Shown piece after piece: positions 45,190 to 57,525 of a DNA stretch of 64,000 nt; the first letter of the stretch is position 1; each line of letters opens with the position of its first letter. The translations under genes were made by a program, and so were the position numbers. Source of the DNA: Cryptomeria japonica (taxonomy: Eukaryota; Streptophyta; Pinopsida; Cupressales; Cupressaceae); the NCBI RefSeq assembly GCF_030272615.1, contig NC_081411.1:156822971-156886970 (forward strand), given 5' to 3'. The notes below the pieces were generated by a model. It did no database searches and was not told the DNA's origin. It saw nothing but the letters and a program-made list of their open reading frames with translations.

Positions 45190-48100
45190 TCATACAGGCC
45201 GGTGTTTCAATTCACAACGGCTCCTGGTAGTTATTTCATCCAAAATTTCAGCATCATCGACATCCCCATTGATGCCTTCCAATATATCTGTACCATCAGG
45301 ATGACGCTCCTGTATTTTTCAGAGAAAGAGAAACCGAATTTATAAGCACTGATGAGAGATTCCAATACTAGAGACAGAAAAATGAGAATTAAAGAATTAT
45401 ACTGATGTAATATTCTGAGAGGTAAGACAATTACACTCAAATTGAAACTCTGGCGATGAGTAAGGGCTTCACTCTCCTCATATTCAGCTGCATCTAATTC
45501 ACTTAGGTGCTGAAGCTCAAATAGCTTCGGAAGAATGTACTGTCTGATTGATATAAGCAAAAAAAAAGGAAGAGGGAAAAGTATCCCTGCTATTGGTATC
45601 CATGTAATACCAAAGCATACCAGTAAGTAAATAAACTGCAACAATGTAAATTTAGCAATAGTCTTGAATGGTACTGTTTCAAGAAATGATGCATGCACAT
45701 CCTCAAGCACTCTGCGGAAAAAAGAAGTCATTTCAAAGGGTTTAGTTCTTCATAACCACTTATAATGTTTAATGAAAAGCACATAAAATTTCAGTTATAA
45801 ACAAGTGATAAATTTCATCTTATTTCAGGCAAACCTTTCATGAATAAGCGTGCTAAATCTTAAAACACATAGGAAGAAGCCAAAGGGATGAACAAAAGCA
45901 AAGAACAATGAAGTAAAGATGTTTAAGACTCACTTATATCTTCGTGATGGTGCAATGAATAATATAAGGAACCTCTCCCAAAACTGATTACCAGGTAAAC
46001 TCTCTATTGCCATGTAAGCAAAGTAGCCCCACAGCACTGATGTAGGAATCCTTTTTATAACAGGCATGACACCGACACAAGCACCCACAAGAATGGACTG
46101 CATCAAATTGCTCATCCGTTGCTCTTTGACTCTAACTGGAAGCAATTCATCAACATGCTTTTCAGGATCAAAAGCATGCCCATTCATTTCAGTGTCCAAA
46201 TGTTTGAGCTCTTTCAAGTCTTTCAATGACTGCAGAGTAAAAGAGGCAAATAAGAGGCCTTTCAGTAGACATGAAAAGGAAAACAATCGTTCCATTAAGA
46301 TTTGTAATACATCTGCCAATATAGATGATAATAACATCAAGTTTCAGTTTGATCGTCATAAAACATTTTGTTATTGACAACAAGATAGCAAATAACATTT
46401 GGCCAAAAATAAGCAAATTGTAAAATATCAACTTATGAGTTAAATTCATTTCAGTAATTGTATTTCGATTTACAAAAGTAATCTGCAGAATTTAGAAATA
46501 ACTTAATATGAGTTTCATTTTTGGGTTGGGAATCTGTGGATTCAAAATAATTTAAAAATAACTTCTTAATATGAGTTTCATTGTTGGGTTGGGAATCTGT
46601 GCATTCAAAATAATTACAGCAATGCGAAAACAAATGCAGTTAATAGAAGCCTTGAAAGGTTGCAAAACGTTCAGACACAGAATATCATCTCTCTTCCTAG
46701 CAAAGGTAAGGATAACTAAACATTAACCTTTAAAAGTGATACAAAAAAAGTTCAAATTTAGTTTAACATACTGAGCTTGTCAGTGGCTGGATATTGTTCA
46801 TTTCTATTTGTTGAAACACTTGTTGCATCTTGCCATAAATCTCTGTCAAAGTAGCTTGTTGCTCAATGCTTTTCTTGGCACTTGCTACCAACTTTTTGCG
46901 CACTATCTGCAACCAAATATCCCAAGTATTATCTTAAATTCAGAGAAAGCAAATTTGGTATAGGGGGCAAAGCCAAGAATGTATTATGGTTCGAAAGGAT
47001 GGCAACTAGGCACTATCAGAAACAAGAACTAGCTTATAACTCAGTAAGGAGTGCTTCAAGAATCTCAAAAATGAATTTCTACAGGCACAACAATGAGAAG
47101 AAGCACCACAATATAAAATATATGCTAGAGTCTGGTTGTGGCTACCAACAAAATATTTTAGTTGGAGATAGCAAAAGTGGCTCTATGAATCAACAGGTTC
47201 ACAAAAACAGGGTGACTAAATTAGAGACCTGTCTTTTCAGAGTAGCAAGGCTCTTTGTATGCATTGGAGATTGTGGCAATACACCATTTGATGGAGGAAT
47301 TCCAACCAATCCACACATTAAGACCTGCAGTTAGCAAACTCAAATCTTTCATATAACATCAAAAGAGTTACTTGCAATATAACTAACAGATACAAAAGAA
47401 CAAGCAGAGTTTGAGACTTAAGCCAGGAGAAAGGTAAAGCAAAAACCATGATGCCCAATAGAAGTAAATCATAGTGGTAAGCTGATGGATTTCTCAAATT
47501 GAACTCTTTCTGTTGAGCCAGTTGAGCTGCTACACTGTGATCAAAGAAGTAAAGCCCTGCAATCATAATAGCAGGGATAAATGCAGCTAAAATATATTGT
47601 GGTGGAACCTTATGCATATCCTGCCAAAATAGGTTGTAAGAAGAAGCACCGGTCAAAAACCTTTAAAGACATCAGAACTGATGATAAAAATGAAGGATAC
47701 TAAAGCAATTGAAAACCAAGTGGCCTGTGAATTCCTCAGACAAAAGGAAAGTTTCCACCTACCTTAATCACACTCCAATTGGATGAAGCTCCAGCAGTCC
47801 AGGGATTTGGGCTATTAAGCCTTCTAGGAATACCAACAGGCACACTATCATTTGCACTGAATGAGATTGCTGTCCACAAAACAATCATCACGGGCACTCC
47901 ATAATCTGCTAAGAAACTTCTCAACAACCCTGTTTGCAAAAGAATTCATTACTTAAGCAAGAAAACATTTTTTATGACCCAAATCCTATATTAAAAAATT
48001 AAAGTAAAATTACCTGTCCCATATCTGAATGATCGAGCTCTTCTGCTTTTTAATGATGTGAGCAATAGGCCAAAAGACAAAACAATCCCAAACAGGCCAT

Positions 48101-49866
48101 TTGCGAAACGCCATGGAAATTTGAATTGCTCAAGATTGGGATTAACATTTTCGGGTATACGGAATTCTTCTACCATACCCTACAAACATAATTTTATCAG
48201 ATTGCGAAAAACAATAACAGATTTCTTTTAATATGAACTTAGTGTCAAGCGGCCCTTGGGTTGTTGGTGAAATTGAATAAGTTGCAAAGAACCCAAGTCT
48301 TGTTGTATAAAAAAAGGCTGTACACCATGACGGATGAATTTGGAATCATGTCCCGAATTCGACAATGTTGATACCCTCAGTCACTAACTCTAAGTGAAAG
48401 GATGTCAATAATTGGTGTACCTAATGCCTACAGGATGCTATAATGTTTCGAGGTCATCCGAATTGAAAAAATGAAATCACTAAGAACTGTAATTTTCATG
48501 ACAGATTACACCGAAATACTTCATATACCTTGATAGCTTCTTGCAGGAATAATACAGCAATTAACATGCCAAAGAGCTCTCCGGCTACTCTTGTAAACCT
48601 ATTGATGATCGTGCAGGCATTGAAAATTGCAAGAACAAATAGCAGCAGTGCCGTCCACATACAAACCCTACACAACATGCTTCCCATGAATAAGGGTTTA
48701 ACACGGTCGAATACAAAATACATTCTCCCCTAAAATAATCCATTATATGGCCATTTTCTAGATCCTATCACATGTATCGAAATAGAAAGGGAAACAATAT
48801 AAAACACTTGGTATACGAATTCTCTAATAATGTGATTATTCATATTTACCATCCTGCCCATGCAAGGAACAATCTCTGTCCCAAATCATCCCTATCTTTT
48901 GCAAAATTATACATATATGTATACATAAGAACTGTGGGTTCTGCAACGCCAAGAATCAACAGGGGTTGTCCACCAATCAAAGAATGTATAATTCCACATA
49001 AGCTGGTAGAAATCAATGTCTGAACAGCAGTTAAGGTGCCATCTGTAAATAAAAAATGTGCGTTGAGGGTATCTCCATATGTTTCCAGAAAAGCCCTTAA
49101 AATCAAACAAATTTACATTCATAAATCCAATGTCTATAAAACAGAGCATCCATAAAAAGCGATAAATATATTTTAGCACCAATGGAAGATGGAAACAAAA
49201 AAATTCTCACCAGTGGCTTTATCAAGTTGTTCACCAAATGCTATAACAGGAAGAGCAGAGGCAAAGAAAATATAGGTGGTTGGAGCGAAAATTCTGCAGA
49301 AAGGAGAACGCATAAAAACTGAAATCAATATTTTTAGAAAAAACTCAATTCAATACATGCAAACATATTCATAGAGATACTGTCACACATGTTTACATCT
49401 GTCTATTCATATGTGTGGACATATATAGACAGGAAAAACTTAACGAGTCATGCATTTCAGTAGATTTTGACGATTCTAATTGTAACAGAGCTCTTAGGTC
49501 ACAAAATTTCAGTACAGAGAAACCAAATTCCAGAATATTGTCTCCAAACTTTTTGAGTATTGATATGCATTCCGCAACAATAGAGAGAAAAACAGCATGT
49601 GGTACAGAATATAATAGATCCCCAATACAAAATCTGCAGTCCCATTTGACATAATATAAATAACTAGATTCTTTAGATGTTGACCCATTAAGGTTTATAA
49701 TCCATAAAACATTTTCAAAAAATATAGAACAAAAAGCTTCAAAGAAATTCACTTTCTACCTGAACCCTGCATTAAGTCCATTGAGCCAATCTTGTCTGTA
49801 ACAGGGCAACCTTCCTTTGATGTCTTTTATGATTCCCCGGAAAGGAGATGCAGATAGCTTTTCCAT
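45190..49866 (-). CDS. BOR4-like: Boron (borate) transporter, BOR family, BOR4-like; 12 exons
   Basis: A polytopic plasma-membrane anion exporter of the SLC4-like BOR family, moving borate out of cells for xylem loading or detoxification. Exons: 49866-49760, 49293-49211, 49042-48850, 48667-48529, 48179-48014, 47929-47763, 47620-47447, 47324-47229, 46906-46772, 46229-45934, 45711-45435, 45309-45190. All introns are GT-AG; the total is 1953 nt, 650 aa, frame intact. Recognition blocks: '[16 protein letters not shown]', '[14 protein letters not shown]', '[15 protein letters not shown]', '[18 protein letters not shown]', '[18 protein letters not shown]', '[18 protein letters not shown]', '[11 protein letters not shown]' and 'ELDAAEYEE'. 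'NPSAYHYD', '[13 protein letters not shown]' and 'AEILDE' resemble the BOR4-type clade more than BOR1. Of the BOR1 tyrosine sorting motifs only a 'YGKM' is visible in the central loop. The C-tail is short, ending soon after '[17 protein letters not shown]'. The start at 49866 gives '[20 protein letters not shown]', matching family N-termini. Confidence 0.95.
46495..46615. repeat. Tandem duplication in intron 9 of the boron transporter
   Basis: Two ~60-bp copies of 'aacttaatatgagtttcatt' + 'ttgggttgggaatctgtg' + 'attcaaaataatt'. It lies within the intron 46230-46771 and has no effect on the coding frame. Confidence 0.85.
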
Positions 49867-50386
49867 TATTGTTCAATCTACAGAAAAAAGACCAAGTGGG
49901 TCTTACAAATGATGATCAATCACAGATGTCACGTTTCCAATTGAGGATACGAATTAGGTGGTGTTTTGAAGCTGGACAGAGATGGTGCTTTAAAATCATG
50001 AATTATCAATTGAATGCGTTCAAATTCAAAAAAAAAACAAGAATTGGGTATTGTCAGATTCCGGCAATTTAGGTGTTTCAGAAACAGAACATTTGGATAT
50101 CCTGTATGAAGAGAATGTAGAAGCCTGAAGATGACAGAGAACGGGGTGAATCAGAGGTTTTGACCAGACCCACCTCAATACATTGCATTGAGGGAGTCCA
50201 AGGTTTCTCCACTGCTACAAGGAGAATTGAATACAAATATAAAGAAGTCTTCTAGCAATAAATGCTGATTTGGGTGTTTACAACTCCTCCATTTCCGGAG
50301 CGTTCAAATTCAATTTGTAGACTGCTACAAATTCTCATTCTACTTATGCCCTTTCACATTAAAAACACCTCCTCCACACTCCAAAA
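49867..50386 (-). promoter_or_regulatory. Upstream region of the boron transporter: TATA candidate and short uORF
   Basis: On the minus strand a 'ttatattt' TATA-like box lies at about 50236-50243. If used, it would start transcription near 50205 and give a ~340-base leader. That leader would contain ATG-TAT-TGA at 50183-50175, a two-codon upstream ORF, and at least one longer uORF from the ATG in 'attcatgatttt' near 50000. Boron-dependent control by very short uORFs is established for Arabidopsis NIP5;1 and uORF control for BOR1. That it acts here is inference. Confidence 0.4.
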
Positions 50387-50650
50387 TGCGACTTTAGCTA
50401 AGAGGAAATGAAACAAGAATGCGACTTTAGCTAAGAGGAAATGAAACAAGAAAAGATTTGCGACTTTAGCTAAAGAGGAAATGAAACAAGAAAAGATTTG
50501 CGACTTTAGCTAAAGAGGAAATGAAACGAAATTTGAATAGTTCCATAGCCAGTCTTTTGAAACAAGAAAAGATTTGCGACTTTAGCTAATGAGGAAATGA
50601 AACGAAATTTGAATAGTTCCATAGCCAGTCTTTTGAAACAAGAAAAGATT
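50387..50650. repeat. Minisatellite upstream of the boron transporter
   Basis: Five units start at 50387, 50420, 50459, 50499 and 50575. The core is 'tgcgactttagctaagagga' + 'aatgaaacaagaa'. The first three are 33-40 bp. The last two are ~76 bp because they also contain 'cgaaatttgaatagttccat' + 'agccagtctttt'. On the gene's sense strand the units are C/T-rich with 'tttcatttcctctttagc'. Confidence 0.93.
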
Positions 50651-51333
50651 TTTTGCTAACAAAGGGTCTATTTTCCAACGAAGACTCCGAAAATATTTTG
50701 TTCTAGAAGAGCTTTTGTCTATTCTGTTTCGCCAGAGATGAAAATATCCTGATTTTCCCACGCGTGTATATAAGTCACGAGAAAGAGACCAACCTAAGCA
50801 TACCCCAAACACGTGTGAACAAACAACAATTAAAAAAGTAGAATTTTCTTGTAAACCATGAAAAAGGACCTATATTCCAAATACTAGGTATCAGCATTGT
50901 CTAATTAATTAAAAATATATTATATCAAACTGGGGTCCATTTTTATCTTTAAAAAGATCAAAATAGAAGTTTGTTGTAAACCATGAAAAATCTCTATATT
51001 CTTAGTTATGTTTAATTAATTAACAATATATTATGAGAAACTAACAAATGTATTCATAAAAAATATATATTATGTTGAAGTAGGGTCTATTTTTATCTTG
51101 TAAAAAGATCATAATATTTGTTATCTAATATTCATTGATTTGGAATTCTACGGTGTGACTCTTGGCCTTCCATAGTTGGCTTCTAGTGTGGAGGTGATTT
51201 CTAAATAAATAGATTTCAAAATTGTGACTATTGGTCTTCCATAGGTGATTTCTAGTGTGGTTGCTCAAAAAGCGCTGATATTTGTCTTATTGTTGTGCTT
51301 GAAAGAGCTTGTATTGGTCTCATGTTGATGCAT
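50651..51333. other. Intergenic region with palindromic promoter-like motifs
   Basis: No gene. A cluster at 50758-50815 holds 'cacgcgtg', 'tatataag' (50767-50774, readable as TATA on either strand) and a G-box 'cacgtg' (50810-50815). It could be a distal promoter for the boron transporter or an orphan promoter. The rest is AT-rich with no ORF. Confidence 0.35.
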
Positions 51334-51728
51334 CACCAATCTATCAACTTTGCATCCTAACCATTCATCAAAATCGATTTGATTATAGACATCCAAGAAG
51401 CCAACTCTTCCTCACCAATCAAAACAACTTTACTTCCTAGTCATTCACCAAAACCAGTTTAATCATACCTATCCAAGAAGCCACCTCTTTCTCACCAATC
51501 AATCAACTTTGCATCCTAGTCATTCACCAAAATCAATTTCATTATAGACATCAAGTAGCCACCTCTTTCTCACAAATCAATCAACTTTGCATCCTAGTCA
51601 TTCACCAAAATCAATTTGATCACTTCCATCCAAGTAGCCACCTCTTTCTCACCAATTAATCAACTTTGCATCTTAGCCATTCTCCAAAATCAATTTGATC
51701 ATAGCTATCCAAGAAAACCATCTCCAAA
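51334..51728. repeat. Five-copy ~79-bp tandem repeat
   Basis: Units start near 51334, 51413, 51493, 51571 and 51650: 'caccaatcaatcaactttgc' + 'atcctagtcattcaccaaaa' + 'tcaatttgatcatagac' + 'atccaagaagccacctcttt'. The last unit is partial at its end. Confidence 0.9.
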
Positions 51729-53939
51729 AGAGAGAAAACACAAGATCCTCTCCAAAAGTATGAGAAAGAGAAAATCCCGTGTTAGGAAAATGTCAGCCTA
51801 TATGATAGAAGAAGAGATACCATACACCTCCTCAATGTAGAATCCTTTGTAGTGATAGTGGATTCTTGATAAAAAATAATAAAGATGCTTCAAAACCATC
51901 AAAAAACATTCCTACCACTAGGAAGAAAGAAAACCAAAGATGAATGCCTAAATTATTCTCATTCCTAAAAGGAATATGGGGGAAGAAATCCCAAGATATA
52001 TAATTTATCTAGCCTCTACTCAAAATATTCTCATGTTGGTGTTATAATCAAATCAAGAGTTCTAGGCCTCAACAATGAATGATAATTTAGAACCTATTGA
52101 AAATGGACGTAAAACACAATCTAACGCCAAAGGTGACTCCAAATGTTGCTCAAGAGTCTCCAACAATTTCACATAATGACAAATGAATAGGTGAATAAAG
52201 AATAAGAGGATCTAAAGACACCTTCATGACATTTAAAGAAGATTATGCAACTCCATAGGATCTAACATCCAAGAGGAGATTAATATCCTCAATAGTGTCC
52301 TCCAAGTCTACAAGATAAGACTCACAAAGAAAACTTCCAATGTCTATTAGGTACTTATCCCAAGTAGGTGTATTTGGAAGATGATGAATAATGCATTATA
52401 GTAAATAATTACTAGGAATCCATGGATGTAGCAATATTGGTCTTATCAAAAGCAATAAGAAATGGGGACGAGATTTAACCGCATGTCATTTGACTACATT
52501 GCTCATCCTATTAAGATGTGTTCACACAAGATTCCTATTTGTTAAGATAATTTATTAATATGCTAATGCTAGAATATAAGTGTCATTAGCCTCAATATGT
52601 TAACTCATAGATAAAGAGGAACTCTCTAAAGATCTAGATTAGTCATCATACAAGACAAAATCTCAATGGAATGTATTGTAAGAGAAGAACAACCATCAAT
52701 AGAAATCTCTATGCAATATTGACCTACAAGATCTTCCTAAACAAATTATGCTCCTAAGTTGTTTTATGATCAGATGGTGAAAAACTATCAAGTGGAACAA
52801 GACAATTTTCAACAAGATATTATGGGAATGCATGATCAACTAGATCTCAACACAATTCCCAAGTTGTGGTCCAAAAGTCACATGGGTGATCAATGAGAGT
52901 GGTGGCCAATTGGATACATCAATATTGACATAATCAATTAATCACATATATTCATTCTTATCTTTCCATACATTTACTTTTCCAATGGGATGTTAGTCCA
53001 TAAAGATGGAGCAAAGGATAAAGCCACCTAATGTGTTAGAATTTGATCTCTCCAAGTCTTACAACTTTATTTATCCAATTTGATTAGAATAAAATAATTT
53101 TCAATACCATGTATTAACTCCTCAAATATAGTGACACAATAGACCAATCAAGAAACTCAATCCAATAAGAGCACAAAATTACCCACCAAATTTGCACAAT
53201 CACAAGGTACATCAATAATATATGATCTTGGCACTTTATTTTTAGTGTAATCATATGTTCTAGTTTACACATTAGAAAAGATCTTTTGAGCCTAAAACAT
53301 TACAAAAACCAAAATTGGCAATTGAAATAATAGTATAAGTTTTAAAAATAATAAGACCAATCTAAATATATTATTATAAATTGCACAAAATTATTTGCTT
53401 TATAAAAGTTGCACCAAAAAATGTAATTTGTGAGCCTAAATGAAGCCTTAAAAGTTCCCAAAATAAAAATCGCCTAACAATCCCTATGAGAATATTTTTT
53501 ATTGTTTTAAATATAGAAACAAAATTAAAATAACCATCTACAACACTATAAATCTCTTATAATTATAGCAAAATCAAATAAAATTTCAAACAAAAATGAG
53601 CTATTATGATTTGGAATGAAGCCTACAAAGCTCCGGTACCAAAACTAAACTACCAATAGTGAGGGGGAAGGTTGGGAGGAAAGTTATTATTGATTTAATA
53701 CTAAAATTGGTAAGAAAAATGAAATATTAATAAAAATATTCTCCTAGCTTATGGTATATTTTCTCTAATGCCAAAATTATCATCAAATATGATAAAACTC
53801 CCATGTGGATTAAAATTTTACATACAAAAGTGGAAACTACCTATTTGAGATGCAAAATCATTCGATTTATATCGAGAATGGTATTAAGGTCCTAAGGTTG
53901 AGTGGGAATTGCAACACCTACATAGCTAGTGTTTTATTG
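51729..53939. other. AT-rich intergenic DNA, nothing recognised
   Basis: I find no long ORF, no RNA gene and no clear repeat in these 2.2 kb. It may be old, unrecognisable element sequence. Confidence 0.5.
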
Positions 53940-54365
53940 TGTTGTTATAAGGACTTTTACCTAACTAGTTCACCTAGTAGGCCTTATTCACATGTTAACT
54001 TTATTTAGGTCCTAGGAATATTTCTAGAAGTCCTAGTTGTCATTAGATATTATCTTATCTTTTGTTATTTACTTCTTGTTTCCTTAGTTAATTAATGTTT
54101 ATTGTCTCATGTCATAGATTAAGAAACTTGTCACATCATCTTGTCTAATCCTATGTCTCATCTTGACTATATAACCAAGTGATTCCCTTTTTAATATCAA
54201 TCCATTGTATTGAATTGCATATTGGTCATATTTGATCTAATGTTATTTTGCATTCATTATTGTAAATTTAAATGCTCTTTCTTTTCTCTCTTGTAGAGAG
54301 AAGTTTTCAGTACAAGTGATATTGGGATCTTGAGTCCTTGAGTGACTCTAACATGGTACTAGAGC
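53940..54365 (+). repeat. Copia-type LTR (53940-54353) with primer site
   Basis: Starts 'tgttttattgtgttgtta', has TATA 'ctatataacc' near 54167, and ends '...gtgactctaaca' next to 'tggtactagagc' (54354-54365), a mutated initiator-Met site. Only one copy is in the window. Confidence 0.65.
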
Positions 54366-55585
54366 TTCAAATTCATAAATTCCCTTCTTAGATTAGCAAG
54401 CGATTGCTACTTAAGCTATGCAAAGGTTGCAAATCTTGGTGGATCTTGAAAATTTGAGTATGAACTCTTATCTTGCATCATATAATGACCTAAATAATTA
54501 AAAAAACTTGATAGATATACCAAATTTAGGAGTTTTCTCTTTGTGGTTTTATATTTTAGGTTCATTTTTAGAGTTTGTTGGTACAAATCTAATCTCATCA
54601 TTGAGTTTAGGATGTTCAAGAAATTCACATTTTCCTTTTATTTTGTCCAAATTGGACACGTGATACCAATATTAAAGGGTTTGAAGCTGGAAGGTAGTTG
54701 TTAGATCCATAATATAGCTCTACAATTTTGGAGTATTTTTTATAAAAACAGACCCTTCCATTTCATCTAAAAGGACTAAGAACCTATAAATCAATTACTA
54801 AATCGTCAAAATCTTGAACACTTGTCTTGGGCCCTCAAAATAATTTGGGCCCCTCATTGTTGTGCATAGGACTATAAATTCATTTGACCACATGGTCACA
54901 CAAATCTAGTAGGTTGGTGGGACAATGCTTCATTTTTAAAATGTTTAGAATTGTTTAAAATAAAAATATATATAACATTCATAGGTAGTGTAAACCAACA
55001 TATTATGTAGAGTTATTAGATACGCGTGGCCCAAAGGTTGCCACATGACATTGCCCCATAAGTCCATGCAGCCAAATGCACCTCATGGCCCCCTTTGGTG
55101 CAAGTGAAAGATCCCATATAATAATATTTTACTTAAAAACGCATATGTCATCAACATCAATTTTATTCTATCATTAAAAAGATTCTAAGGCATATTCTAT
55201 GGCAAGGGCTATTTGAAGAATATTTTGTTGGCCCAAATTAATATTTCAAGATAGTAAGAATGTTTGGTTGAATATTTTGGTGAAAGGAGTATACCATCAA
55301 TCTAGAGGATATTCCATGTTAACACCAACACTACAAATTAGTAAGTTCCTAAGAATTTTGAGCCTCTTTTGTTAGATTTTTTTGTATTTCGAATTGAGAA
55401 GGCCATGAGTTGGGGTTTTTTTTATTTGAGTGCCTAGTTATTGAAAATGTTGCATATTATAATAGATTTTGTTGAATTGTTTTAATTTTAGGAACTTTCA
55501 TGACTCTATTCTTACTCCTATTGTAAAAAAATTGAGTACATTGTTTTAAAAGTGCATATTTTTTCTTGTACTCTATAATGGTGTG
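54366..55585. other. AT-rich stretch after the copia-type LTR
   Basis: No gag or pol is recognised behind the primer site. Either the element's inside is deleted or it is too decayed to read. Confidence 0.45.
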
Positions 55586-56828
55586 TGTAATACCCTAAAA
55601 ATGGTCATCTAAACCATGAGCCCCTAATCTCGACAACGTCACCAAGGTCCTAACCAAAGGCAATTAAATAAATCTTGAGCACACAATTGATTTCGTTAAT
55701 CATCAAATCTCACATGGCAAATTAATCAACCAATATTAATTAAATATTTATTTAATTAATTAAATCATTCCAAGTAAATCATTTTAAATAATTATCTTAT
55801 TTATTTTAATTAAATATCTTTTGCATATTTAATTAAATAAATCAATTTACCATTAAATAAATCAAAAAAGGAATTAATTTACAAAAAGAGATTTATCACA
55901 AAAAGAGGAATTGATTTGAAAAATAAATAAAAAGTTGTCATAAATCTTCAAAAAAGGAAACAAATCAAGAAACAAGAATTGGAAATTATGAGCACAAATC
56001 TTCAAAAAAGGAAACAAATCAAGAAAGAGGAATTGGAAATTATGAGCACAAATCTTCAAAAATGGAAATAAATCAAAAAAGAATTAATTGACCAAAAAAG
56101 AATTAAAATTTTGAGAAAAGAAATCAATTTGGAGATAATCTTGAAAAACAAATTAAAAATTGATAAATAATCTCAAAGAAAGCAATTAAAACAATTAAAT
56201 CTTTAAAATTGAATGAAATAGAGAATAAATCAGTTTTTTCTTGATTTTATCTTAATTTTAGTTCAATTTCCTTTAAATCTGTTTTTGCTTGATTTTATCT
56301 TAATTTTAGTTCAATATCCTTTAAAACTGAGAAAAGCGTACAATCACATCAACTCCCCTGGATTGTGCTTCCCCTTGGAAAATCTTGACCGCTCATCATC
56401 ATTTGATCTCATCCTTTGGTTTCTTTCTGAATTTTCTATAAATTCAGGCCTTCATCTCTCATTCAGAGAAATCTTGGAGAATATACTGTTATTATATTGT
56501 TTTTGCTCTAGGTTCATTGAGAATATTGCATACATATTTAGATCATTTATCTCAATTATTGCTTAAATCTTGTTAGATTAATCTTGCATCCATCTAGCAT
56601 TAATATCATGCTCATATAGATTAAAATCCTTCGTCTTGGTGTTGTCTAGTCACTGGATTGCTTATACAAATCTGAGAGCAATCTTATACTCACATCTTTT
56701 AGAAGGCAATGGGTCGATTTGTTATGGTTTTCATATTCATATTTGTATCTATCTAACCATGCATGTAATGACTTGATTGAAGTGTTGTGTATTCACATAC
56801 AGATACAGGTCCACTTTTCACACACACA
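55586..56828 (+). repeat. 5' LTR of G3
   Basis: 1243 bp, 'tgtaataccctaaaaatgg' to '...cttttcacacacaca'. AT-rich first half, TATA 'tataaat' at 56437-56443. It contains a 54-bp repeat at 55942-56085 (units at 55942, 55996 and 56050) and a 46-bp duplication ('cttgattttatcttaatttt') at 56235-56326. The start is inferred from the TG; no second copy is available. Confidence 0.7.
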
Positions 56829-56903
56829 TTTTTGGCACCCATCATGGGTCAGAAAACTACTTTTTCGACCATAGAATCATTCTTTTTATCCTGCAGGTTT
56901 CAT

Positions 56904-57136
56904 TCGTACAGTCTTTGTGAAATATCGTATGAGCATTTTCACTGCATCGTACGACATTATATTGAAGCCTGCAGTTTATCGTACGACACAATATTATATC
57001 CTGTAAATTGTTGTACGAATCATAATATGGACTCGTACGACATACTACTTCTGTTATCTTCTGTCATTCTTTATTGATTTCTGACTCGTACGATAAAAGT
57101 TTTTTGTTGTTCCATTTTATGAGAATTGTCGTACGA
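56904..57136. repeat. TCGTACGA motif cluster 1
   Basis: Eight sites: perfect TCGTACGA at 56947, 56979, 57033, 57086 and 57129, and near matches at 56904, 56925 and 57011. Spacing is 20-54 bp with little similarity between the sites. Confidence 0.9.
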
Positions 57137-57474
57137 TTCTGTTCTTTGTTAGATTAAAAGCAAGTTTCACTTTTCAGGGTTTTTCTTGAATTAAATTTTG
57201 ATTATACTGATGCTAAACCTTGAATTATCTTTTGTCTGCCTGGTATTTTCACAGCCTGGCCAGTTTCTTGCAAGACGCTTGTCAAAGAATTTATCAATCA
57301 AACATATGCCTGTCAAAGAATAAAAACAACATGACTACTGATGCGTTGTTTTTGAAAGTTGCCTAAAGAGAAATCAATCAAACATCGTGTATTCTTTAAT
57401 TTTTTAGGCACCTAACTTGCTATCTGGGTAATGAACAAATCTATCTTTTGTATTTTTTTGGAAAATTCCAAGAG

Positions 57475-57525
57475 GTAGGAGAGTATGCTCTTGTCTTTAT
57501 AAGACAATCAGAAATATAGACCCTT
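57475..57525 (+). repeat. Hairpin module of the G3 leader
   Basis: 'gtaggagagtatgctc' + TTGTCTTTATAAGACAA (57491-57507) + 'tcagaaatatagaccc'. Same module as the four copies in the G2 leader, with a seven-pair stem. Confidence 0.85.

Noticed and set aside
46882-47334. 150-codon plus-strand frame
   Set aside because: Antisense to exon 8 and intron 8 of the boron transporter. No family resemblance.
49393-49752. 119-codon minus-strand frame within the boron-transporter locus
   Set aside because: It lies in intron 1 (49294-49759). The exon 1 donor and exon 2 acceptor join the conserved transporter frame without it.
50767-50774. TATA box read on the plus strand as promoter of a rightward gene
   Set aside because: No ORF or splice-compatible coding sequence follows within the next 3 kb.
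53940-55585. A complete copia element after the LTR at 53940
   Set aside because: No gag, integrase or RT blocks and no second LTR were found. Only the LTR and primer site are supported.
55874-56059. Minus-strand frame with repeated Phe/Leu-rich segment
   Set aside because: Produced by the 54-bp tandem repeat in the G3 LTR.
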